Below are positions 1-4,670 of a stretch of 9,982 nucleotides of DNA, in pieces. The stretch is from an uncultured bacterium (GTDB lineage Bacteria > Verrucomicrobiota > Kiritimatiellia > RFP12 > UBA1067). The stretch's first letter is position 1; every line of letters begins with the position of its first letter. The notes under the pieces were generated by a model that ran no database searches, was not told the origin of the DNA, and was given only the letters and a program-made list of their open reading frames with translations. Both the position numbers and the translations under genes were made by a program. The DNA lies in the NCBI GenBank assembly GCA_902773475.1, contig CACYEO010000037.1, forward strand, positions 1 to 9,982, read 5' to 3'.

Positions 1-75
1 CACCACTCTATCGACCGCCTTCGGCAGCGACCTTATGTCGGCGGATACGCTTCGCAGTTCACGCGTCGCGCTCAA
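1..75 (-). CDS. possible 5' end of a gene running off the left edge (very tentative)
   Basis: A minus-strand frame is open from an in-frame TGA near position 112 to the window edge. From a TTG codon at 73-75 it reads LSATRELRSVSADIRSLPKA and continues to the edge. The hydrophobic/charged spacing looks like a helical, possibly coiled-coil protein start, and most codons end in G or C like the real genes in this window. Against it, there is no ATG or GTG in frame and no convincing Shine-Dalgarno sequence before the TTG, and the plus strand is also open here. It may be the start of a real gene, a remnant, or chance. I do not recognise the protein. Confidence 0.2.
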   Translation of the reverse strand, partial: MSATRELRSVSADIRSLPKAVDRVV

Positions 76-313
76 TGTTGTTTTTTTTAGTTGTTCCGGT
101 TGTTTCCAATCTCAAACCGCATGGGTGAAAAACACAGATGCGCGCGCAATTCAACAGGCCGGAAACGGGGAAGAAGAAATCAGGAATTGGGGAACGGGTT
201 GGGATGCTGTATTGTTGAATGTAATTCCAGATAATCCGACCGCAATCGCGGAAAATCTGAAGGGGCCGGCAATAGTGCCCATTTTGTCAAAGCGAATACC
301 CGAAAGGCAGGAA

Positions 314-480
314 CATTTGTTTTGACAAGATACGCCATCCCATCATCCAACTTGCATTCTCCGGGCATTTGCACCCTCCCTTCGTCCAACTGAACTCCCG
401 CATCCATGGGCATTTGCTTTGACAGGCCACACTCTCCCGCCGTCCAACTGAACTCTCGCATCCTTTGGGTATTTAGTTGG
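314..480 (-). repeat. degenerate tandem repeat, units of about 45-59 bp
   Basis: Units begin with CATTTG or a variant on the plus strand at 314, 366 and 411, with a partial unit at 470. The best-conserved block is CGTCCAACTGAACT followed by CGCATCC at 383-405 and again at 441-463, with one mismatch in 23. A third, shortened copy (CATCCAACTT, then GCATTCTCC) lies at about 344-363. The block CATTTGCTTTGACAGG at 411-426 matches CATTTGTTTTGACAAG at 314-329. Read on the minus strand, the array is stop-free and repeats a QMPxD/GECxL-like peptide pattern. The minus-strand 11-mer GCGGGAGAGTG also occurs inside the hypothetical gene at about 2088-2098, linking this array to that gene's linker. Confidence 0.65.
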
Positions 481-543
481 ACGTATTGCACCTGACGTAC
501 AGCACCTTTTGTAATTACACGCCGCCCTTTATGCATTAAATAA

Positions 544-569
544 GATTTCATACGTTCCGTAATCTCATT
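544..569 (-). repeat. 26-bp dispersed sequence, copy 1 (inverted)
   Basis: On the minus strand this reads AATGAGATTACGGAACGTAT then GAAATC. It matches plus-strand 2545-2570 at 25 of 26 positions and plus-strand 2111-2136 at about 22 of 26. Weaker similarity continues a further 20 or so bases upstream (GGGAAAACAAGCGG here, GGAAGGCCAAGTACG at copy 3). This copy is inverted relative to the other two and lies outside the hypothetical gene. In one minus-strand frame it encodes NEITERMKS, the same peptide as the copy near the C-terminus of the plus-strand gene, so it may be a fragment of the 3' end of a related gene. Confidence 0.75.
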
Positions 570-609
570 TTCCGCTTGTTTTCCCGTCAGTGCCTTGGTA
601 CCATTTCCG

Positions 610-861
610 CCATGCCACAGAAAACAGGTACAATTCAACAGAAAAACAGACGGCAGACTCCGTAAAACAACCCTACAACGACGTAAAAAGATATTACGCG
701 ACCGTAAACAGCCAGCCGGCAATAGAAACAGCAAATACCTAGAACAAGACTGAAATCGCGGGGCCATAATAATAGCGATACGGCAAAATACAGACAACAG
801 ACACCATAGAACAGCCAACAAGCAACGAAAAACAGAGATTATCCAACAGGGAATCAGCATT
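610..861 (+). repeat. A-rich repeat units upstream of and continuous with the N-terminal repeats
   Basis: Recognisable units include GCCATGCCACAGAAAACAGG at 610, ATTCAACAGAAAAACAGACG at about 633, and AAGCAACGAAAAACAGAG at 820. They resemble the unit starts inside the coding region (GCCATGCAACGGAAAACAGA at 934). The frame of the downstream gene stays open back to a TGA at 751-753 and reads through repeat-like peptides (IRQNTDN, KQRKTEI). The array therefore began before the present start codon. It looks like a repeat tract that erodes towards its left end. Confidence 0.55.
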
Positions 862-1164
862 ATGCAGCAAAAAACAGATGATTTAGATGATATCCCTGCC
901 CAAATGGGTTCAATTTCCATGCCAGTCGAGGACGCCATGCAACGGAAAACAGACAACGCAAAAAGCGATTCTGCCGAAACGACCGAAGTTTCCACACCGG
1001 CAGACGGCGCCATAAACTGCGAAACAGGCAATTCATGCCGAGACACCGACCGAACAGGCGCAACTGTTTCCGCGCCGGCAGTCAATGCCATACACCGCGA
1101 AACAGACAGATCAAGCAGCAATCCCAACCGGACAAACATGATTTCCGCATCGTCAGAGGCGGAA
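862..1164 (+). repeat. in-frame tandem repeat, period 72-78 bp, four units
   Basis: Units start at 862, 934, 1009 and 1087 (spacing 72, 75 and 78 bp). Their openings are ATGCAGCAAAAAACAGATG, GCCATGCAACGGAAAACAGA, GCCATAAACTGCGAAACAGG and GCCATACACCGCGAAACAGA. Unit ends also match, for example TTTCCACACCGGCAGAC and TTTCCGCGCCGGCAGTC. All unit lengths are multiples of three, so the reading frame is kept while the sequence drifts. This is typical of an expanding but translated repeat. Confidence 0.75.
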
Positions 1165-2613
1165 GACGAGTTTTCGGCGTGGATGGCACGGTACAAACCG
1201 GTCGAGCGCGAAATCATCGAAGCGCACGAGCGCCGCATTGAAAACCGGGTGCAGCGCGCCGTAGCGCGCCGCAGTGCGGCCGCGCGGGCATTCGGCGATC
1301 TTTGGAGACGCGAGGGATGGAGCGTGCCCGACATGGTGCGCTGGGCGGACGGAGACGTTTTTACGCTCATGACGCTCGCGAAGTGGCTGCGCAAGGACGC
1401 CACGCGATTCATCGACCGTGTGCAGAGCCGTTTGAGACGTCCGCTCTACTACGCCCGGGAAAAAGCGAGGAGGGAGGCGCTTGCAGCGGAACGGCGGCGT
1501 ATCGGCGGGAGACGCACATCGAATCCATGCCCGACCCGCGAGGCTATTCTCGACGCATGGATTCACAGACGAGAATCGCACGAGACCGCCGTGCGCTTCG
1601 GGAGCATGATCCACGATTTGGAATGCTACGTGGACAATTCGCTCTTGCGCAACAGCGCCGGAGCGATTACAGGACGTCGCGGGGGAGTGAAAGAGTGGCT
1701 GAGGGAAAACATCCCGGCACTCCACATACGCTACACGACCGTGATGCGCTACAAGGCGATGGCGAAAAAACTCATGCAGGTGACTGGACTCTCCGACCCC
1801 ATACCCGCCGCTGCCGTGCTGTCTGAGCTTGCGGAAAACAGAGAAATTGCCTGCGGATGCCCAGAGGCCGAATGTACAGAAAATGGAAGCAAGGCTGCCG
1901 GATGCGCAAGAGACAAAAGAGAGACGGAAGAATTTGCAAAGGATGGAAACAAGTCTGAGATGTCGGCAGGAGATGTATGCAAAAAGTGTGGACATGAAGA
2001 AAATGAGGGCAAAACATCCGAACGAAATAGATTCACGGAGTGCCGATATAAAGATGATGAGTTCAAAGCAGTAGACGTAAGTAAAGCGGGAGAGTGCAAA
2101 GGAGACGAAAAACGAGATTACCGAGCGTATGAAATTGCAGAGAAGGGTGGTGCAAAAATCGGGACAAAGGAAATTGTGACGAAATCCTGCATTGCCAAGA
2201 CAGAAAAGAATGGATCAGAAGCGGTGCTTCAAGCGAAGGACGGGTTCGTAACGGCACCGGAGGCGGAGAAATCCGTCCAAGAGCGTGTGGCACTGCCGGC
2301 GGAGGATATCATACGGAGACACATGACACCGCAGGCGGGGAAACCAGCACAGGAACATACGATGAAGCGGCCGGAAGAGACTGTGCCGGATCTGGCGGTG
2401 GTGCGGGCGAGAGCCGTATGGATGGAGGTGATCGACGGAGTGAGGGGCAGTGCGACTGCGCTGATGGAGAGATTGGATGCCCTGACAGATCCCGGGCGGG
2501 TGGAGGACGCCGCCATGCTTGCAGAATGGAAGGCCAAGTACGATAATGAGATTACAGAACGTATGAAATCAAAGTGGTGGAAACGGCTGTCCACGAAGAG
2601 GTCGGTTGGATAA
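862..2613 (+). CDS. hypothetical protein with N-terminal repeats, Arg-rich core and low-complexity linker
   Basis: This is a 583-residue protein I cannot assign to a named family. It starts at ATG 862 with an AGGGA motif (848-852) nine bases upstream; no earlier ATG is in frame. Residues 1-101 form four degenerate repeats (1-24, 25-49, 50-75, 76-101), each opening with a pattern like A(M/I)xxxTD. Residues about 102-310 are strongly helical and Arg/Glu-rich, including IHDLECYVDNSL (250-261) and the segment from GGVKEWLRENIP to YTTVMRYKAMAKKL (274-304). The latter is weakly reminiscent of helix-turn-helix segments in plasmid and phage proteins. Residues about 320-480 are a hydrophilic, low-complexity linker rich in Lys, Glu, Gly and scattered Cys. 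Residues about 490-583 are helical again and contain VRARAVWMEVIDG and NEITERMKS. The core and C-terminus use more G/C-ending codons than the repeat and linker parts, so the gene looks mosaic. There is no signal peptide or membrane segment. A DNA- or RNA-binding role is only a guess from charge and helicity. That it is translated is likely but not certain. Confidence 0.7.
   Translation: MQQKTDDLDDIPAQMGSISMPVEDAMQRKTDNAKSDSAETTEVSTPADGAINCETGNSCRDTDRTGATVSAPAVNAIHRETDRSSSNPNRTNMISASSEAEDEFSAWMARYKPVEREIIEAHERRIENRVQRAVARRSAAARAFGDLWRREGWSVPDMVRWADGDVFTLMTLAKWLRKDATRFIDRVQSRLRRPLYYAREKARREALAAERRRIGGRRTSNPCPTREAILDAWIHRRESHETAVRFGSMIHDLECYVDNSLLRNSAGAITGRRGGVKEWLRENIPALHIRYTTVMRYKAMAKKLMQVTGLSDPIPAAAVLSELAENREIACGCPEAECTENGSKAAGCARDKRETEEFAKDGNKSEMSAGDVCKKCGHEENEGKTSERNRFTECRYKDDEFKAVDVSKAGECKGDEKRDYRAYEIAEKGGAKIGTKEIVTKSCIAKTEKNGSEAVLQAKDGFVTAPEAEKSVQERVALPAEDIIRRHMTPQAGKPAQEHTMKRPEETVPDLAVVRARAVWMEVIDGVRGSATALMERLDALTDPGRVEDAAMLAEWKAKYDNEITERMKSKWWKRLSTKRSVG
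2111..2136 (+). repeat. 26-bp dispersed sequence, copy 2
   Basis: AACGAGATTACCGAGCGTAT followed by GAAATT lies within the low-complexity linker of the hypothetical gene. Here it is read in a frame shifted by one relative to copy 3, giving KRDYRAYEIA instead of NEITERMKS. Conservation of the DNA but not of the peptide shows this is a nucleotide-level duplication, not a repeated protein motif. Confidence 0.75.
2545..2570 (+). repeat. 26-bp dispersed sequence, copy 3
   Basis: AATGAGATTACAGAACGTAT followed by GAAATC encodes NEITERMKS 14 codons before the end of the hypothetical gene. It differs from inverted copy 1 at a single position. Because it sits in the better-conserved, helical C-terminal part of the protein, this is probably the source copy from which the other two derive. 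Confidence 0.75.
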
Positions 2614-2713
2614 CCGATAGAGGATCGGTTGGATAGACCGCAGGCGTTGGTTGGATAGCCAGCGGAAGTTGGTTTATGGCCAGTTGGGGTTGATTGGATA
2701 GTCCGTAACGGCC
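2604..2713 (+). repeat. 22-bp tandem repeat crossing the stop codon
   Basis: Units begin GGTTGGATA (or a variant) at 2604, 2627, 2649, 2671 and 2692, giving periods of 23, 22, 22 and 21 bp. The clearest are GGTTGGATAACC, GGTTGGATAGACC and GGTTGGATAGCC. The first unit supplies the last codons and the TAA stop (2611-2613) of the hypothetical gene, so the end of the protein is set by the repeat. AACCGAT (2612-2618) and ATCGGTT (2624-2630) can form a 7-bp hairpin just past the stop, but no T-tract follows, so it is not a standard intrinsic terminator. Looser GTTGGAT copies recur at about 2755. Confidence 0.75.
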
Positions 2714-2818
2714 GAGTGGAAGGCTATAGGGGGGGGGATAGCCGGGAGAGGCCTGTTGGATGGCAGCAGCCGGGTTGGCGCGATTGGAGGGATGCAGATA
2801 TTTGACGTGGATGTGCGA

Positions 2819-2847
2819 AGGGGACAACAAGCGTACAACAACAAGAC
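2819..2847 (+). repeat. 29-bp perfect direct repeat, copy 1
   Basis: The sequence opens AGGGGACAACAAGCGTACAA and ends CAACAAGAC. It is identical to 2963-2991, 144 bp downstream. Flanking bases differ (GA before and GG after here), so the exact repeat is 29 bp. It brackets the left side of the GC-rich tandem array. Confidence 0.85.
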
Positions 2848-2848
2848 G

Positions 2849-2932
2849 GCGCGCGGGGGGTGGTACAGGGCGAATGCGCGCGAGGGGTAGGTGCAGGGCG
2901 AGCGTGCGCGGGGTAGGTGCAGGGCGCGCGCG
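2849..2932 (+). repeat. GC-rich tandem repeat, about three units of 26-30 bp
   Basis: Units start at about 2849, 2875 and 2905. Each runs from a GCGCG-rich head through GGGGTAGGTGCAGGGCG (in the first unit GGGGTGGTACAGGGCG). The array lies entirely between the two perfect 29-bp direct repeats. It is visibly richer in G and C than anything nearby and is strongly strand-asymmetric, with runs of G on the plus strand. No function is evident. Confidence 0.7.
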
Positions 2933-2962
2933 TGAAATGCGCACGATGCCAGTGAGGTACGG

Positions 2963-2991
2963 AGGGGACAACAAGCGTACAACAACAAGAC
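2963..2991 (+). repeat. 29-bp perfect direct repeat, copy 2
   Basis: This is an exact copy of 2819-2847, opening AGGGGACAACAAGCGTACAA. With copy 1 it encloses the GC-rich array. Perfect identity contrasts with the degenerate repeats elsewhere in the region and suggests a recent duplication or selection on this sequence. Confidence 0.85.
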
Positions 2992-3009
2992 AGACGTGTA
3001 CAATCTGCG

Positions 3010-3054
3010 TTTGCAAAAGTAAATGTTTTGAACATTTGCGTTTGCTTTTGCAAA
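3010..3054. repeat. nested inverted repeat at the end of the accessory region
   Basis: The outer arms TTTGCAAAAG (3010-3019) and CTTTTGCAAA (3045-3054) are perfectly complementary. Inside lies a second perfect inverted repeat, AAATGTT (3021-3027) and AACATTT (3031-3037), with a 3-base loop. The structure is AT-rich, unlike the GC-rich array before it, and ends 28 bp before the -35 of the predicted tRNA promoter. It could act as a transcription-blocking hairpin, a protein-binding site or an element boundary; the sequence alone does not decide. Confidence 0.6.
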
Positions 3055-3081
3055 TGGCACAAAAATTTTTCATTTTCCCCC

Positions 3082-3110
3082 TTGCGCGGCAGCGAAGGGT
3101 GTGATACACT
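3082..3110 (+). promoter_or_regulatory. predicted promoter of tRNA-Asp
   Basis: A -35-like TTGCGC (3082-3087) and a -10-like TACACT (3105-3110) are separated by 17 bp. An AT-rich stretch upstream (aaaaatttttcatttt, 3061-3076) could serve as an UP element, as is common for stable-RNA promoters. Transcription would begin near 3117, about 14 bases before the mature tRNA 5' end. The hexamers match the sigma70 consensus only partly, so this is a prediction. Confidence 0.45.
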
Positions 3111-3130
3111 TTTCGCCGTTCTCAACCTGC

Positions 3131-3207
3131 GGGGTTGTGGCGCAATTGGTTAGCGCATCGGACTGTCGATCCGAGGGTTGCGGGTTCGAGCCCCGTCGAC
3201 CCCGCCA
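3131..3207 (+). tRNA. tRNA-Asp (anticodon GTC)
   Basis: The 77 bases fold into a complete cloverleaf. The acceptor stem GGGGTTG pairs with CGACCCC (one G-U pair). The D stem is GCGC/GCGC around AATTGGTTA, and the anticodon stem TCGGA/TCCGA encloses loop CTGTCGA with anticodon GTC. The T arm is GCGGG-TTCGAGC-CCCGT. A G discriminator base and an encoded CCA tail end at 3207. The GTC anticodon reads GAC/GAU (aspartate), and a G discriminator is normal for tRNA-Asp. A promoter lies just upstream and an intrinsic terminator 15 bases downstream, so it appears to be transcribed on its own. Confidence 0.96.
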
Positions 3208-3222
3208 TTTGAATACGGAAAA

Positions 3223-3253
3223 CGGAATCCTCGCGGATTCCGCTTTTTCTTTT
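3223..3253 (+). terminator. intrinsic terminator after tRNA-Asp
   Basis: CGGAATCC (3223-3230) and GGATTCCG (3235-3242) form a perfect 8-bp stem with loop TCGC, followed by C and TTTTTCTTTT (3244-3253). On the other strand the same hairpin is followed by TTTT, so it may work in both directions and also shield the region to its left from leftward transcripts. Confidence 0.88.
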
Positions 3254-3269
3254 CGCGGAGTTTGCTGAA

Positions 3270-4052
3270 GTGGATCATTTCTGGGAAACAGCGGTACTGT
3301 CCGCACTGCAAGGCATCACCGAATTCCTGCCGGTTTCAAGCTCCGGCCACCTCGCCCTCGGCAAACACCTTCTTGGCTTAAAGGCGCCGGGCGCGGATCT
3401 CGAAGTCGCATTACACCTCGGCACGCTTTTTTCGGTGCTCGTCTACTACAGAAAAATCGTGGCATGGCTGACTTGCGGCCTTCTGCGCAGGGACGCCGAA
3501 GCCTGGAAGTATGCGGCCGCGATATGCGTTTCCGCGATCCCGGCGATAGCAGTCTACCTGATTGCGGGAAAACGGCTTGAAAGCCTTTTCGAAAATTCCA
3601 AAGCCGTAGGCGCGTGCCTGCTCTTCACGGGAGCGGTTCTTTTTCTTACGCGATTCATAAAACCGGGACAGAAGAAAATTTCCATGCCCCGCGCGCTTGC
3701 GATGGGATGCGCGCAGGCCGTTGCCCTGCTTCCCGGCGTTTCGCGGTCAGGCGCGACGCTTGCGGCGTCGCGCGCAATGGGAATGGCGGCGGACGAATCC
3801 GCACGCTTCTCATTCCTTATGTGCGCCCCGCTTATCGCGGGCGCGTCCGCAATGAAGTGCGTATCCTGGTTCAAGGCCGCACCTGAAGCCGATACGCTTT
3901 CCGGCCCGGCGCTCGCGGCCGGGATGGCAATCGCCGCAGTCGTCGGCTATGCCGCGCTTGCATTCCTCCTGCGCGTATACAAAGGCTCCTGCTTCTGGAT
4001 GTTCGGCCTATACTGCGCGGCCGCCGGAACCGCGGCGCTGCTTTTCCTGTAG
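3270..4052 (+). CDS. uppP: undecaprenyl-diphosphatase UppP (BacA family)
   Basis: This integral membrane phosphatase removes a phosphate from undecaprenyl diphosphate, recycling the lipid carrier used for peptidoglycan and other envelope polymers; high activity gives bacitracin resistance. The 260-residue length and multi-helix hydrophobic profile fit the family. The first signature is at residues 15-27 (GITEFLPVSSSGH, with E18 and the Ser-rich loop) and the second at 155-163 (PGVSRSGAT, with conserved R159). These two loops make the active site in known structures. I chose the GTG at 3270, with GGAG nine bases upstream, because the family motif normally lies about 15-20 residues from the N-terminus. 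The gene begins only 16 bases after the tRNA terminator, so its promoter must overlap that terminator or it depends on read-through. Its 3' end overlaps the opposing trpF by 45 bp. Confidence 0.95.
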   Translation: MDHFWETAVLSALQGITEFLPVSSSGHLALGKHLLGLKAPGADLEVALHLGTLFSVLVYYRKIVAWLTCGLLRRDAEAWKYAAAICVSAIPAIAVYLIAGKRLESLFENSKAVGACLLFTGAVLFLTRFIKPGQKKISMPRALAMGCAQAVALLPGVSRSGATLAASRAMGMAADESARFSFLMCAPLIAGASAMKCVSWFKAAPEADTLSGPALAAGMAIAAVVGYAALAFLLRVYKGSCFWMFGLYCAAAGTAALLFL

Positions 4053-4670
4053 GCCTGCCCGGAAAACGGCGAACAGCCTGCGCAGAAGGACTGGATCCTT
4101 AACGCCCGGCGCCGTTTCAAGGGAACTGTTTACGTCCAGCACTTCCGCACCGGTCGCCGCCGCTTCTGCGATATTGCGTTCGCCCAGACCGCCGGCCAGC
4201 ACGACTTTCCTGCCGCGCGCCTTGTATTCCCCCACAAGCCGCCAATCCGCCGCAATCCCGGTCCCGCCGGTCCGTGCACCGTCGCGCCCGTCCAGCAGAA
4301 CCGCATCTGCAGCGGCGACATTGTCTGCACATTCGCAGTCCGCAGCCCACACTTCAACCCCGGCGCGTTTCAGCACGCAGGCCGCATCCTCCGCGCATCC
4401 GCCGTGCAATTGCACGATGTCGAGGGGGACCGCCTGCACGGCGGACAGAATGAAGTCCGCAGTCTGGCCGGCGAAAACCCCGGCAACGCGCGGCGGTTTT
4501 CCGCCGGACGCGCACCGCGCCGCCGACGCTATCAGGCAGGCGCGGGCGATGTCTATGCAGCGCGGCGAGCGCGGAACGAATATCACACCGATGAAATCCG
4601 CCCCGAGCGCCGCCGCCTCCGACGCAATCGCCGGATCCGCGATCCCGCAAATTTTGATCTGCGGAATCAC
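4008..4670 (-). CDS. trpF: phosphoribosylanthranilate isomerase TrpF
   Basis: TrpF converts N-(5'-phosphoribosyl)anthranilate to the enol-form carboxyphenylaminodeoxyribulose phosphate in the cytoplasm. The (beta/alpha)8-barrel fold is indicated by KICGI with catalytic Cys8, VQLHG (86-90), VLLDGRDG with catalytic Asp127, GGTG (135-138), LAGGL (158-162) and LDVNSSLE (178-185) followed by PGVKD. At 220 residues it is slightly long. The last dozen or so (EKQRRGSGGRAV) lie in the overlap with uppP and look non-conserved. The start is a GTG whose bases overlap the trpA stop (GTGA, 4 bp), implying translational coupling. It is the last gene of the operon, after trpA. That is unusual, since trpF more often precedes trpB. 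No separate terminator follows; the mRNA must end inside or beyond antisense uppP. Confidence 0.93.
   Translation of the reverse strand: MIPQIKICGIADPAIASEAAALGADFIGVIFVPRSPRCIDIARACLIASAARCASGGKPPRVAGVFAGQTADFILSAVQAVPLDIVQLHGGCAEDAACVLKRAGVEVWAADCECADNVAAADAVLLDGRDGARTGGTGIAADWRLVGEYKARGRKVVLAGGLGERNIAEAAATGAEVLDVNSSLETAPGVKDPVLLRRLFAVFRAGLQEKQRRGSGGRAV

Larger units (their letters stand above)
76..861. other. gene-poor, repeat-rich stretch left of the hypothetical gene
   Basis: I see no convincing gene here. The stretch is visibly less GC-rich than the trp operon. It carries three kinds of repeated sequence, each listed separately: degenerate 45-59-bp units at about 314-480; one inverted copy of a 26-bp sequence at 544-569; and scattered A-rich GAAAACAGAC-type units at about 610-861 that belong to the same family as the N-terminal repeats of the downstream gene. 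A further weak match to that A-rich family lies at about 127-165 (aaaaacacagat followed by gcaattcaacagg). Open frames exist on both strands, but they lack ribosome binding sites and recognisable domains. Confidence 0.6.
2714..3060. other. non-coding, repeat-rich spacer between the hypothetical gene and tRNA-Asp
   Basis: No gene is supportable here. Frames open on both strands give Pro/Arg/Ser-rich translations that simply mirror the tandem repeats. In order, it contains a G9 tract inside a small inverted repeat (2722-2743), the first 29-bp direct repeat (2819-2847), a GC-rich array (2849-2932), the second 29-bp direct repeat (2963-2991) and a nested inverted repeat (3010-3054). Confidence 0.7.

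Noticed and set aside
35..325. Plus-strand open frame of 96 codons at the left edge
   Set aside because: There is no ribosome binding site and no domain, and it runs into repeat DNA. The frame is open to the window edge, so the ATG has no special standing.
322..440. TTGACA motifs at 322 and about 414-425 as promoters for the hypothetical gene
   Set aside because: They are part of the 45-59-bp repeat unit and have no -10-like hexamer at suitable spacing.
180..1412. Long minus-strand open frame (410 codons) opposite the hypothetical gene's start
   Set aside because: Its upstream part is antisense to the better-supported plus-strand gene, and the rest translates repeat DNA. It has no ribosome binding site and no recognisable domain. 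Only its NEITERMKS segment is of interest, and that is explained by the 26-bp dispersed sequence.
544..2570. Insertion sequence with the 26-bp sequences as terminal inverted repeats
   Set aside because: The third, internal copy, the absence of target-site duplications visible outside the pair, and the lack of transposase motifs (no DDE or HUH pattern) in the enclosed protein argue against a standard transposon.
2604..2991. CRISPR array
   Set aside because: Repeats are contiguous or degenerate, there are no unique spacers of regular length between identical repeats, and no cas genes are nearby.
2552..3125. Overlapping Pro/Ser/Arg-rich open frames in the spacer before the tRNA
   Set aside because: Several frames are open at once because the repeats lack stops. 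Their peptides mirror the tandem repeats and no start signal is present.
3131..3207. tRNA-Asp as the integration site of an island
   Set aside because: The accessory DNA lies on the 5' side of the tRNA, no duplicate of the tRNA 3' end was seen in the left region, and there is no integrase gene in the window.
4011..4048. GC-rich imperfect hairpin near the uppP stop followed by TTTTCC as a terminator
   Set aside because: The pairing is interrupted and lies within both coding regions; I could not convince myself it is more than codon bias in GC-rich DNA.
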